Source: Aquimarina macrocephali JAMB N27 (GTDB taxonomy: Bacteria; Bacteroidota; Bacteroidia; Flavobacteriales; Flavobacteriaceae). From it: a stretch of 64,000 nt of DNA. Positions 34,697 to 43,674 of the stretch are shown here, piece after piece. The first letter of the stretch is position 1; each line of letters begins with the position of its first letter. Both the position numbers and the translations under genes were made by a program. The DNA lies in contig NZ_JACA01000005.1 in NCBI RefSeq assembly GCF_000520995.1, forward strand, positions 186,001 through 250,000, in the 5' to 3' direction. Below the pieces are notes generated by a model. The model saw only the letters and a program-made list of their open reading frames with translations. It was not told the origin of the DNA and made no database searches.

Positions 34697-35533
34697 ATGG
34701 ACCATATTGCTCCCAACGGAAACAAAACAGCACTATCCAAAATGACTACTGAAGTACCAATTAGTCCCCCTTTTTATAAACCCATTGCCAAAGAGATAGA
34801 AGTTTTTGAACATTCTTATAAAAGCAAAATCCCATTTTTATTAAAAGGGCCTACAGGTACTGGTAAATCAAGATTTATCGAGTATATGACATATCAATTA
34901 GGTAAGCCCCTAATTACAGTTAGTTGCCATGAAGAAACCTCTTCTACCGATTTAATCGGAAGGTATATTATCAAAGGAGCCGAGACCATCTGGCTGGATG
35001 GCCCATTAACCACCGCAGTTAAAAAAGGAGCGATTCTTTATTTGGACGAAATTGCAGAAGCAAGACCAGATGTGATTGTTGCCATTCATTCACTTACAGA
35101 TCATAGAAGAGAGTTGTTCGTTGATAAGTTAGGAGAAACCATAAAAGCACATCCCGATTTTATGTTAGTCGCTTCTTTTAATCCAGGATATCAAAGAGGG
35201 TTTAAAGAGTTAAAACCTTCAACCAGGCAACGTTTTGTAGCTGTATCTTTTGATTATCCAGAGGCCAAAATTGAAACTGATATTTTGATAAATGAAACAG
35301 ATGTTCTTCCGGCAGATGCCAAGAAGCTGGTAAACATTGCAAACAAAATAAGAAACTTAACCGAGTTAGGTCTAACCGAAACCGTTTCGACACGATTGCT
35401 GGTTGACGCAGCAAAATTAATCCATTCTGGATTACCAAAACGTCTTGCAGTACATGTAGCTATTGTAGAACCTCTCACAGATGATCTAGAGGTGATAAGT
35501 GCTTTAAAAGATCTGTGTGATTTGATGATATAA
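34697..35533 (+). CDS. norQ: MoxR/NorQ-type AAA+ ATPase for nitric oxide reductase maturation
   Basis: A 278-residue AAA+ protein of the MoxR/CbbQ/NorQ group. Walker A is GPTGTGKS with K57, Walker B is ILYLDEIAEARPD (about 113-125) and sensor 1 FMLVASFNPGYQRG (about 155-168). NorQ works with the VWA protein NorD to insert the non-haem iron in NorB; that role is known for other nor operons. It lies upstream of norD by 74 bp, consistent with the pair. Confidence 0.93.
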   Translation: MDHIAPNGNKTALSKMTTEVPISPPFYKPIAKEIEVFEHSYKSKIPFLLKGPTGTGKSRFIEYMTYQLGKPLITVSCHEETSSTDLIGRYIIKGAETIWLDGPLTTAVKKGAILYLDEIAEARPDVIVAIHSLTDHRRELFVDKLGETIKAHPDFMLVASFNPGYQRGFKELKPSTRQRFVAVSFDYPEAKIETDILINETDVLPADAKKLVNIANKIRNLTELGLTETVSTRLLVDAAKLIHSGLPKRLAVHVAIVEPLTDDLEVISALKDLCDLMI

Positions 35534-35607
35534 TTTAAAATGCAAAATGTTTGGTAATGAGCATTTAGCTACTCTAAACCAAAATGTAACATATCAATAC
35601 TAAAATC

Positions 35608-37383
35608 ATGTTTGAGTTTGAACCAGATGAATACATCTTTACCAAATTTGCCCATTATTTCAAGTGCCGCAGAAAGAAAAAAGAAGCAAATTTAGCTTAC
35701 GCAGTAAAGTTAAACGATATAAAACCTCGTTTGACCATTTTTGCGAGAGCTATTACTGGTAAACCTATAGAAATTTATGAAGCAGAAAGAGAAGGTGGTT
35801 ATAAGAATAATAACTTCTTTCTGCCTTCAAAATATGCTGAATTTTTAACAATCGAAGAAAATATTTCTTTTTATCTATTTAGAGTACTATATCTGGCTAC
35901 TCAAAAAAACCTGGATCTGAACTGGAATGATACTTTAGAACATTCAGTAGAAGAGTCCCGAATCCTAGCCTCGGATACTTCATCAAAAGTGTTAAAACGC
36001 TTATTCGAAGAATTCCCGATCACCGAGAATTATTTCCAAAAATTCATAGCGTATTATGCTGGAAAAGCTAAAAAAGACACACAAATAGATTATTCATTTA
36101 TTTATGGAAAGTGGATGCGCAATATTCCTGAAGAAATGCTTAACGAAACTTTGAATAATTTTACTGAAAAAATAAAAACTGCCAACCCAGAGCAGCCAAA
36201 AACGACCTTGAAAGCTAATGCTGTAGAAGAAATAATTTCGATTCAAGTAGATGAAAAACAAGTAGAAGATGCTGTTTTGCAACATCAGTTTGAAAAGGTG
36301 GAAACGGCAGATGAATTTGGAGGGAATTTCAAAGACATGGATGGAGATGATGAGATAGATGATCATGCTAATGCTTTAGAAGATTTGAATATGAAGTACA
36401 CTGTGCGAGTTGATGACACTGCACATTCTGTTTATCAGGCAGATTTCATTGAAAATACAACTATAGCAGAAAGTGCCGAAAGAAATGAAAAAGGGTATTT
36501 TATTCCTTATGATGAATGGAATTATGCAAAGCGTACGTATAAAGACAATTTTTGTAAAGTATATCCCAAAACCATTCTAAAAACTGATGTTGGATATTAT
36601 AAAAAAACAATATCAAAAAATGGGTCTACACTGCTTGGTCTAAGAAAAATGTTGACAACAGTTAATAATAAATATCAACAACAACGCAGACAGACACAAG
36701 GAGAGGAGTTTGATTTAGATGCCATAACCGATTTGTTTGTCGATGTACATTCTGGTATAACTCCATCAGAGAAAATATATTTATCTAAACAAAAAAAAGA
36801 AAAAGATCTATCTATTTTATTGTTGTTAGACATTAGTTTATCTAGCGATGGTTATGCTGCCGGTAATCGAGTTATCGATGTAGAAAAACAAGTTTCCATT
36901 CTTTTTGGTGAAATATTAGATGAATTTAATATCGATTTCTCGATCAATTGTTTCTATTCTAAAACCAGAAATCATTCTAGTTACATAACGATTAAGGGTT
37001 TTGATGATCATTGGAGTAAAGCAAAATTTAAAATAGGAGCTGTAGAACCTGGCGGATATACTCGCATTGGACCTGCACTTCGACATTCGGGGGCATTGTT
37101 GGATAAAAGAAATACTAAGAATAAATGGATTATTCTTATTTCTGATGGAAAGCCAAATGATTATGATAGATATGAAGGGAAATATGGTATCAATGATATA
37201 AAACAAGCCTTACGAGAACTCAATGAACGTCAAATAAATTCATATGCCCTGGCAATTGAAGCACAGGCAAAATATTATTTGCCGCAAATGTTTGGACAAA
37301 ACCATTATCAAATTTTAACAACACCAGTAGAACTACTACAATCATTAGTAAAACTCTACGAGAAGATTAAACACCAAAATTAA
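35608..37383 (+). CDS. norD: NorD-like von Willebrand factor A protein
   Basis: A 591-residue cytoplasmic protein whose C-terminal third is a VWA domain: the MIDAS begins LLLLDISLSSDGYAAG (about 408-423, D-x-S-x-S) and later has IILISDGKPNDYDRYEGKYG (about 510-529). The N-terminal two thirds are helical and acidic (for example FKDMDGDDEIDDHANALEDL). In cNOR systems NorD and the AAA+ protein NorQ form a chaperone that installs FeB in NorB. DUF438 gene follows directly at the stop codon, so translation of the two is likely coupled. Confidence 0.92.
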   Translation: MFEFEPDEYIFTKFAHYFKCRRKKKEANLAYAVKLNDIKPRLTIFARAITGKPIEIYEAEREGGYKNNNFFLPSKYAEFLTIEENISFYLFRVLYLATQKNLDLNWNDTLEHSVEESRILASDTSSKVLKRLFEEFPITENYFQKFIAYYAGKAKKDTQIDYSFIYGKWMRNIPEEMLNETLNNFTEKIKTANPEQPKTTLKANAVEEIISIQVDEKQVEDAVLQHQFEKVETADEFGGNFKDMDGDDEIDDHANALEDLNMKYTVRVDDTAHSVYQADFIENTTIAESAERNEKGYFIPYDEWNYAKRTYKDNFCKVYPKTILKTDVGYYKKTISKNGSTLLGLRKMLTTVNNKYQQQRRQTQGEEFDLDAITDLFVDVHSGITPSEKIYLSKQKKEKDLSILLLLDISLSSDGYAAGNRVIDVEKQVSILFGEILDEFNIDFSINCFYSKTRNHSSYITIKGFDDHWSKAKFKIGAVEPGGYTRIGPALRHSGALLDKRNTKNKWIILISDGKPNDYDRYEGKYGINDIKQALRELNERQINSYALAIEAQAKYYLPQMFGQNHYQILTTPVELLQSLVKLYEKIKHQN

Positions 37384-38358
37384 ATGAACTCTTTTTTATC
37401 AGAAATAGAAAAATTACCAGAGGGACACCCGGTAAAAGTGTATTATCAGGAAAGTGAACTAATTCAGGAATTATTATCAGAATTATATGAAGCAGATGCG
37501 GTAAAAGATTTTCAAAAGTATTTTAATATATTCAATCAGTTAACTACAATAGAAAAACGATTTGCTCGAAAAGAAAACCAATTATTTCCCTACTTAGAAA
37601 AACATGGTTGGAATGGTCCCAGTCGTGGTATGTGGTCGTTTCATGATAATTTAAGAGACCAGATTAGATTATTGAATACGTACAATGCAGAGAGAAATAC
37701 TTCTAAAATATCAGAAAACCTTCCATATTTAATTGAGGGTATAAAACGTCTTTTGATTATCGAAGATATGCGACTATTTCCTAATGCTATGCAAATACTT
37801 TCCGAAGCGGACTGGGAAGAATTTTATGAAGGAGATGAAGAAATGGGGTGGATGTTACTCCAAAAACCAAAACCATATCCCGCAATAGAATCAGAATATA
37901 TTCATCCAAGCAAGGATTTTACCGAACGTGATTTACCATTTTCTCTAGAAGACACTTTTCATTATGATGAGGGCTATATGACTCCAAATCAGGTAAACTT
38001 ATTGCTTCGCTATTTACCTGTTGATATTACTTATGTAGATGAAAACGACAAAGTTATTTTTTATAATCGGGGAGAGGATCGTGTTTTTCCAAGAAGCAAA
38101 GGAATTATAGGAAGAGAAGTTCGTTTTTGTCACCCTCCAAAAAGCGTAGATATGGTATTGCGTATTGTAGACGAATTTAGAGCAGGAACAAAAGATGTGG
38201 CAGAATTCTGGTTTAATTACAGAGGCCAGGTAATCCATATCCGATATTTTGCAATTAGAGACAATCACAAAAATTATAAAGGAGTTATCGAAATGTCTCA
38301 GGATGTAACCGAAATTCAAAAATTGAAAGGAGAAAAACGATTGTTAGATTGGGATTAA
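37384..38358 (+). CDS. DUF438/hemerythrin-like protein with PAS domain in the nor locus
   Basis: A 324-residue soluble protein directly abutting norD. Residues about 15-160 resemble the DUF438/hemerythrin-like helical bundle: EGHPVKVYYQESELIQELL, FARKENQLFPYLEKHGWNGP and MWSFHDNLRDQIR supply His and Glu residues fit for a di-iron site. Residues about 215-315 form a PAS domain (VDITYVDENDKVIFYNRGEDRVFPRSKGIIGREVRFCHPP...). Such proteins may sense NO or oxygen, or help repair iron centres. The role in NO reduction is inferred from position only; no output domain follows. Confidence 0.8.
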   Translation: MNSFLSEIEKLPEGHPVKVYYQESELIQELLSELYEADAVKDFQKYFNIFNQLTTIEKRFARKENQLFPYLEKHGWNGPSRGMWSFHDNLRDQIRLLNTYNAERNTSKISENLPYLIEGIKRLLIIEDMRLFPNAMQILSEADWEEFYEGDEEMGWMLLQKPKPYPAIESEYIHPSKDFTERDLPFSLEDTFHYDEGYMTPNQVNLLLRYLPVDITYVDENDKVIFYNRGEDRVFPRSKGIIGREVRFCHPPKSVDMVLRIVDEFRAGTKDVAEFWFNYRGQVIHIRYFAIRDNHKNYKGVIEMSQDVTEIQKLKGEKRLLDWD

Positions 38359-38405
38359 AAAACATGGATATAAACAATTTAGTGAAGGAAGTTTAAAAAA
38401 GATAA

Positions 38406-38981
38406 ATGAAACAAGAACCTATTAACTATAGAAATATATACTACCCACCGGGAGGGATCCTTATGTGGATCATTGTTTTTTTAGAATTAATAACTTTTGG
38501 AATGGCTATAATAGCAATGGTATACTGTGGCAAACAAGAACCTGAAATTTTTCATGAATCAAGATTACTGTTAAATCCAGTCTACGGAATTATTAATACT
38601 ATTCTTTTAATTACCAGTGGTTTTTGTATGGCTATTTCCGTTCATTATTTAAAAATCAACACCCTCCAAAAATCTAAAGTACTATTGTTAGCAACAATGC
38701 TGTTTGGAATGTTATTTTTAATAGTAAAAACCTTTGAATACAACGAAAAAATAAATTTGGGTCTTGACATTAATCATGACTTGTTTTTTACCTTTTATTG
38801 GTTACTTACGTTATTTCATGTCATACATGTTATTGTTGGTTTGGTGATATTAGGCTCTGTTTACTTTGGACTAAGAAAAGAGAAAACAAATATAGAAGAT
38901 GTTGAGGCTAGTGCTACGTTTTGGCATATGTGTGATCTAATATGGTTATTAATTTTTCCTATCATTTATTTGTTTTTTTGA
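38406..38981 (+). CDS. norE: Cytochrome c oxidase subunit III-like protein (NorE)
   Basis: A 191-residue membrane protein with five predicted helices, homologous to haem-copper oxidase subunit III. YYPPGGILMWIIVFLELITFGMA and the terminal LITSGFCM, LFHVIHVIVGL and ATFWHMCDLIWLLIFPIIYLFF motifs are typical. NorE is an accessory of cNOR operons whose presence increases NO reductase activity; it is not catalytic. It precedes the NorF-like gene by 55 bp. Confidence 0.9.
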   Translation: MKQEPINYRNIYYPPGGILMWIIVFLELITFGMAIIAMVYCGKQEPEIFHESRLLLNPVYGIINTILLITSGFCMAISVHYLKINTLQKSKVLLLATMLFGMLFLIVKTFEYNEKINLGLDINHDLFFTFYWLLTLFHVIHVIVGLVILGSVYFGLRKEKTNIEDVEASATFWHMCDLIWLLIFPIIYLFF

Positions 38982-39036
38982 TAGAAAACGGCACTTCTAT
39001 TTTAGGAGTTATACATTAATTTAAAAAGGTATCCCC

Positions 39037-39270
39037 ATGAAAAAAAGCATAACTATTACCTATATATTTTTAATACTACTAACCGTTATTTCGGGAATAA
39101 TTTCTGGGGTGATAAATAAAAATATCTCTTTTATAATTTTACTACTTTCTGCATTAAAATTTATCGCTGTATCGTTTTATTTTATGGACTTAAAAAAAGC
39201 ACATATTTTCTGGAGATCTATTATAATAGGTTATGCAATAGCATTGATCATCATTGTTTTAATGATATGA
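39037..39270 (+). CDS. Small prokaryotic cytochrome oxidase subunit IV-like protein (NorF-like)
   Basis: A 77-residue protein with three hydrophobic helices. The motif LLSALKFIAVSFYFMDLKKAHIFWR resembles the subunit IV/NorF family, in which this helix carries a Lys/Asp/His pattern. It sits just after norE, the usual place for norF. The short length and limited conservation leave some doubt about the exact name, so no symbol is given. Confidence 0.75.
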   Translation: MKKSITITYIFLILLTVISGIISGVINKNISFIILLLSALKFIAVSFYFMDLKKAHIFWRSIIIGYAIALIIIVLMI

Positions 39271-39424
39271 AAGTGTTGCTGTATGACTACTGTAAATTGA
39301 ACTAGAATACGTATAAGTGATACTTTGAAAATTCTAAACAAATTTTGGATACATTAACTGATATTTGTCATAATTATTTTGTGAGTTTGATCCTATCTTT
39401 AGTATAGAATTTAAACCTAATAGA

Positions 39425-39844
39425 ATGAAAAAAAGAACACCTGTTTCCAAAATTATGACTTCCGATGTAATTACCTTAAATCATACTAATGGTTTAGAAA
39501 CAGCGGAAATGCTATTTAAAGAAAATAATATCCGCCATATTCCTGTGGTTAGTGGAGATGCTATTATTGGTATGTTAAGTTATACAGATTTACTACGTAT
39601 AAGCTTTGCCGATGCAGTGGATGTAGAAGAACATGATGTTGATACTGTAGTTTATGAAATGTTTACTATAGAACAGGTAATGGCAAAAAACCTAATTAGC
39701 GTAAACTCTAATACTACAATCAAGGAAGTTGCAGAAATATTATCGAAAAAAGAATTTCATGCACTACCAGTAGTAGATAATGATAAATTAGTCGGTATAG
39801 TAACCACGACAGATTTGATAAATTATTTAATAGACCAATTCTAG
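39425..39844 (+). CDS. Tandem CBS domain protein
   Basis: A 139-residue protein made of two CBS motifs (about 6-60 and 80-139): VSKIMTSDVITLNHTNGLETAEMLFKENNIRHIPVVSGDAIIGMLSYTDLLR and VMAKNLISVNSNTTIKEVAEILSKKEFHALPVVDNDKLVGIVTTTDLI. Such pairs bind adenine nucleotides and regulate another protein. It follows the norF-like gene after 154 bp and precedes the terminator at 39871, so it may be the last gene of the nor locus or separate. No partner is identified. Confidence 0.9.
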   Translation: MKKRTPVSKIMTSDVITLNHTNGLETAEMLFKENNIRHIPVVSGDAIIGMLSYTDLLRISFADAVDVEEHDVDTVVYEMFTIEQVMAKNLISVNSNTTIKEVAEILSKKEFHALPVVDNDKLVGIVTTTDLINYLIDQF

Positions 39845-39870
39845 TAACTCGGTTTTTAGGAAATGTAAAG

Positions 39871-39898
39871 AATGGGAAGTAATAAGCTTCCCATTTTT
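39871..39898 (+). terminator. Intrinsic terminator after the CBS gene
   Basis: AATGGGAAG (39871-39879) pairs with CTTCCCATT (39887-39895), 7-nt loop, followed by a T-run. It is 27 bp after the CBS stop. Confidence 0.85.
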
Positions 39899-40000
39899 GT
39901 TGAAATAACTCAAGGTTTTAATCTATCGTATACCATAAAATTTAGTTAAACTTCTATAGAGAAAACAGATTTTAGTATTTTTAAGATCAAAGTATATTTT

Positions 40001-40678
40001 ATGAGTACCATACCAAAAACAATATTTGAATTTTTAAAAGACCTAAAACAGAACAATCATCGAGATTGGATGACAGAAAACAAGAAGCAATATCAGAGTA
40101 ATGAAAAAATACTCAAAACGTTTTATGCATCTGTAGTTGAACGATTAAGTGAGAAAGATGAGATCGAAAAAACTAAAGTATTTAGAATTAACAGAGATGT
40201 TCGTTTTAGTAAGAATAAAACGCCATATAATGTACATCGCAGTGTAAGTTTTAGCAGAGCAGGAGCACATAGACGAGGAGGCTATTATCTAAGACTAGAG
40301 CCTGGTAATTCGCTTATGGCAGGAGGTTTTTTTAGTCCAGAATCAGCAGATTTATTGCGTGTTAGGAAAGAATTCGAAATGGATGATCAAGAGATTCGTG
40401 ATATATTATCAAATGCAGATTTTAAGAAAGCATTTAGTGGTTTTGACTCTTCAAACCAGGTAAAAACAGCTCCCAAAGGATTTAGTAAAGACCATCCCAA
40501 TATTGATTTGATCAAAAATAAATCATTTTTTGTTGCTCATAATTTTACAGATGCTGAGGTTTTTGCACCTGATTTTTTGGATAAAGTAGTATATCATTAT
40601 GAACTATTAAGACCATTTTTTGATTACATGAGTGATGTGCTTACTACTGACCTTAATGGTGTTTCTTTAATTGATTAA
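40001..40678 (+). CDS. DUF2461 family protein
   Basis: A 225-residue conserved protein of the DUF2461/TIGR02453 family: FLKDLKQNNHRDWMTENKKQYQ (about 10-31), FRINRDVRFSKNKTPYNVHRSVSFSR (about 66-91) and YYLRLEPGNSLMAGGFF (about 98-114). The family is soluble and functionally uncharacterised, although common in bacteria and fungi. It stands alone; a dyad at 40761-40803 follows. Confidence 0.9.
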   Translation: MSTIPKTIFEFLKDLKQNNHRDWMTENKKQYQSNEKILKTFYASVVERLSEKDEIEKTKVFRINRDVRFSKNKTPYNVHRSVSFSRAGAHRRGGYYLRLEPGNSLMAGGFFSPESADLLRVRKEFEMDDQEIRDILSNADFKKAFSGFDSSNQVKTAPKGFSKDHPNIDLIKNKSFFVAHNFTDAEVFAPDFLDKVVYHYELLRPFFDYMSDVLTTDLNGVSLID

Positions 40679-40760
40679 AGAATAATAGAAACAATTATCT
40701 GATCATGATAGTCTAAGCTTGATATTTTAAAAATAGTTTTACCATTAATATTGGAAAGTT

Positions 40761-40803
40761 CTGTGAGGTTTTTAAATCTTAGAATAATTTAAAAACCTCA
40801 CAG
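40761..40803. terminator. Perfect 16-bp inverted repeat between convergent genes
   Basis: CTGTGAGGTTTTTAAA (40761-40776) pairs with TTTAAAAACCTCACAG (40788-40803), 11-nt loop. The position between the convergent DUF2461 and SDR genes suits a bidirectional terminator, but no U-run follows. It might be a dispersed repeat. Confidence 0.5.
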
Positions 40804-40889
40804 ATATACCTGTCAGTGAACAACGAGCTATTCGATCTTGATTTGATGTTGTCGTTTTAACTTATGTTGTAATAAAAATATAACAGGAA

Positions 40890-41642
40890 CTAAACCTGGC
40901 TCATTCCTCCATCGACTTCCAATTCTACACCATTGATATAAGATGCATCATCTGATGCCAGAAATAATGCGGATTTAGCAATTTCTTCAGGGGTCCCAAA
41001 ACGACCTAACGGTACTTGTTTAGCAAAACCTTTGCCCATTTCTTCTGAAACATCTTTCGGTAATCCCATTTTACTAAAAATAGGAGTAGTAATAGGTCCT
41101 GGAGAAATAGAATTAACACGAATACTTCTGGATTTCACTTCTGATGTTAAAACCCTTTGATAAGCACGTAACGCACCCTTGGTAGCAGAATATATAGCCA
41201 GACCATCAAAGGCTCGATGTGTTACTACAGAGTTATTAAAAAGGATTGTACCTTCATCATTAATGTGTGGTAACGCCTCTTTAATAGCTAATATTGGACC
41301 TTTCACATTAATATTAAAGATCTCTTCATAATGTTCTTCTGTGATCTCGTGTGTTGGAGTAGGATGTAAAACAACGCCCGCATTAAGAAATAGGATATCA
41401 ATTTTACCATATTTATCGATAGCTTCTTTAATTAATCTTTTATTATCTTCTGGTTTGGCTACATCTGCAGTAACGGTTATAAAATCCCCTACAAGAGTTT
41501 CTGAAACTTCATCCAATGCTTCCTGGCGTCTTCCTGAGAGTACCACTTTGGCACCTTCTTGTAAATACAGCTTGGCCGTTGCTAACCCGATTCCGCTATT
41601 CGCTCCTGTAATAACGGCTACTTTGTTGTGCAGTTTTTTCAT
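40890..41642 (-). CDS. SDR family NAD(P)-dependent oxidoreductase, copy 1
   Basis: A 250-residue classical short-chain dehydrogenase. The coenzyme motif is TGANSGIGLA (12-21), NNSV is the catalytic Ser region (about 137-140), and YSATK (about 151-155) supplies Tyr and Lys; NAG is at about 88-90. It is roughly 80% identical over its whole length to the SDR at 42271-43020, the same orientation, so these arose by recent tandem duplication. The Arg residues in SGRRQEAL after strand 2 favour NADPH. Substrate unknown. Unlike copy 2 it has no copy of the TetR operator in front. Confidence 0.92.
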   Translation of the reverse strand: MKKLHNKVAVITGANSGIGLATAKLYLQEGAKVVLSGRRQEALDEVSETLVGDFITVTADVAKPEDNKRLIKEAIDKYGKIDILFLNAGVVLHPTPTHEITEEHYEEIFNINVKGPILAIKEALPHINDEGTILFNNSVVTHRAFDGLAIYSATKGALRAYQRVLTSEVKSRSIRVNSISPGPITTPIFSKMGLPKDVSEEMGKGFAKQVPLGRFGTPEEIAKSALFLASDDASYINGVELEVDGGMSQV

Positions 41643-42270
41643 TCTAATTGTTTTTGTTAATAAATTTTACCTGAGGCAATTATTTTGAATATGTTAAACG
41701 ATAAATATGACAATCCGATAACTCCCTTATAGAATTTCTACCGGGGAAGTAGAACTATTTTATCGAATGGAAACATCATTGCAATTATGTAAATGATGTA
41801 TACTGTTAGAATAAAGTTTGTGTATTAAGAAATTCTTGGGATTGAAGAATAAGTGATATATCCAAATGAATAAACCTGAGGTTGGCTTACTATTCTGAAA
41901 TAGTATTACTTTATGATGAACATAGTTATGACTGTTTGTTCTAACAGGTAATTTTTTTTTGAAGAAATTCCTACGTAATTCTGTTTGATAGGGCCATTTT
42001 TGAGTATCATTTTTCTCTCCCATAGTATAGTAGTTTTAAGAAATATATACCAGATGGGATTTGTCTGGAGATTGTGCAAAAAAACAGGTGTTTTTTATAT
42101 ATTTAATTGGTTTTAAGATGATAATATACAAATAATCAAAATGTTATGCAAAAAACTGATATTGAGAGTCTTTGTGGATTCGTGATATTAAGAAAATTAT
42201 AAAAAGAATTGAAGCAAATTTAAAAAGGCTGATTTTGATAGAAATCAGCCTTTTTTTACTGAGAGGTATT
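41643..42270. other. 628-bp gap between the duplicated SDR genes
   Basis: A gene-poor stretch. A minus-strand open frame at 41760-42023 has no recognisable composition or signal and I do not call it. The region might be the remains of a decayed gene carried within the duplication. The only clear element is the terminator at 42222-42255. Confidence 0.4.
42222..42255 (-). terminator. Intrinsic terminator after SDR copy 2
   Basis: A 14-bp perfect stem (42222-42235 with 42242-42255, core AGGCTGATTT), 6-nt loop, U-runs either side, 16 bp beyond the SDR stop on the minus strand. Confidence 0.9.
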
Positions 42271-43020
42271 TTATATTTGGCTTAGTCCACCATCAATTTC
42301 TAAATCCACACCATTAATAAAGGATGCATCTTCCGAAGCTAGAAATAAAGCTGATTTTGCAACTTCTTCAGAAGTTCCAAAACGGCCTAATGGTACTTGT
42401 TGAGCAAAACCTTTCCCCATTTCTTCTACAACATCTTCTGGCAATCCCATTTTATCATAAAGTGGTGTTTCGATAGGCCCTGGTGCAATAGAATTAACAC
42501 GAATACCTCTAGATTTTACTTCAGAGGTTAAAACACGCTGGTAAGCTCGTAATGCTCCTTTGGTTGCAGAATAGACACCTAATCCATCAAACCCTTTTTG
42601 AGTAACAACAGAGTTAGTGAACAATATAGTTCCACCATCATTTATATGTGGTAAAGCTTCTTTGGTTGCTAATATTGGGCCTTTTACATTAGTATTAAAT
42701 AGAGTATCGTAATGCTCTTCTGTTATTTCATGTGCAGGAGCTATTGGTGCAATTCCGGCATTTAGAAAGAGAATATCAATTTTTCCGTACTTAATAGTCG
42801 CTTCTTCAATTAATCTTTTATTATCTCCTGCATTGGCTACATCAGCTTTTACGGTAATAAAATCACCTTCAAGTTTCTCTGCAACTTCATCTAGTGCCTC
42901 TTGGCGTCTTCCCGAAAGTACCACTTTGGCTCCTTCCTGTAAATACAGTTTTGCTGTTGCCAATCCTATTCCGCTGTTGGCTCCCGTAATAACTGCTACT
43001 TTGTTTTGTAACTTTTTCAT
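42271..43020 (-). CDS. SDR family NAD(P)-dependent oxidoreductase, copy 2
   Basis: A 249-residue short-chain dehydrogenase. TGANSGIGLA (12-21) binds the coenzyme, NAG is at 88-90, TNSV (about 136-139) and YSATK (about 150-154) form the catalytic site. It lies 65 bp after the tetR gene, with a TetR-like operator (43052-43069) in the gap, so it is the probable target of that regulator. It is about 80% identical to copy 1. Likely role: reduction of a small reactive carbonyl or a ketone; no specific substrate is supported. Confidence 0.93.
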   Translation of the reverse strand: MKKLQNKVAVITGANSGIGLATAKLYLQEGAKVVLSGRRQEALDEVAEKLEGDFITVKADVANAGDNKRLIEEATIKYGKIDILFLNAGIAPIAPAHEITEEHYDTLFNTNVKGPILATKEALPHINDGGTILFTNSVVTQKGFDGLGVYSATKGALRAYQRVLTSEVKSRGIRVNSIAPGPIETPLYDKMGLPEDVVEEMGKGFAQQVPLGRFGTSEEVAKSALFLASEDASFINGVDLEIDGGLSQI

Positions 43021-43050
43021 TGTATTATTTTTGTATTTATAAATAGTTTA

Positions 43051-43070
43051 TTTGAAACAATCGTTTCAAA
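43051..43070 (-). promoter_or_regulatory. Putative TetR operator upstream of SDR copy 2
   Basis: TTTGAAAC-AATC-GTTTCAAA is a perfect 8-bp dyad with a 4-bp spacer. It lies 31-50 bp before the SDR start. The core is 16/18 identical to the site in front of tetR at 43675-43692. Confidence 0.7.
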
Positions 43071-43085
43071 ATAGGTTAAAAAAAA

Positions 43086-43667
43086 TTAGTATAGCACTTT
43101 AAGTATAATACGAATGAGATTTCTTAAATCTTCTTCATTTTTGTTTAGTATTCCTGTCATTCTAAGTCCTTGTATAGATGAAAAGAGGTAAAGTGCGTAT
43201 TGGCTGGCTGTTTGGTTCTGGTTAAAAATCTTTTCCATTTGTCCTTTGGTCACGATATCTTCGAGCATCGCAATCATTCGATCTTGGTTTTTTTCCATAA
43301 AGGATTTGATCAAAGGCTCTTGGTTTGTCATTTCTGATTTACAATTGGTAACCAAACAACCTTTACGATCATTGTCATTAACAATTTCATAAACGTATAA
43401 ATCAAAAATTGCTTCTACAGCCTCGGTAGCATTATAAGATTGTGCTAACTTTTGGCTAAAACTGTTTCCATACAAAGATTGATAATGCGAAAGAACTTCC
43501 ATGAACATATTCAATTTACTTCCAAAAGAATTATAAATACTTGATCGATTTAAAGAAGTTGCATCTACTAAATCTTGCATAGAAGTGCCATTATATCCCT
43601 TTTTATGAAATACTTCGGTAGCTTTTTGCAAAACTATGTTTCTATCAAATGTTTCTACTTTTGGCAT
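43086..43667 (-). CDS. TetR/AcrR family transcriptional repressor
   Basis: A 193-residue regulator. Its N-terminal helix-turn-helix is KATEVFHKKGYNGTSMQDLVDATSLNRSSIYNSFGSKLNMF (about 14-55). The C-terminal ligand domain includes DRKGCLVTNCKSEM (about 104-117), a feature of TetR subfamilies that control SDR or alkene/carbonyl reductases. Operator-like dyads lie in front of its own start and in front of the next gene, an SDR, predicting autoregulation plus control of the oxidoreductase. The ligand is unknown. Confidence 0.93.
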   Translation of the reverse strand: MPKVETFDRNIVLQKATEVFHKKGYNGTSMQDLVDATSLNRSSIYNSFGSKLNMFMEVLSHYQSLYGNSFSQKLAQSYNATEAVEAIFDLYVYEIVNDNDRKGCLVTNCKSEMTNQEPLIKSFMEKNQDRMIAMLEDIVTKGQMEKIFNQNQTASQYALYLFSSIQGLRMTGILNKNEEDLRNLIRIILKVLY

Positions 43668-43674
43668 AGTTTAA

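Noticed and set aside
41760-42023. Minus-strand 87-codon frame between the SDR genes
   Set aside because: No recognisable domain, signal or codon pattern; Asn/His-rich composition looks like translated AT-rich non-coding DNA.
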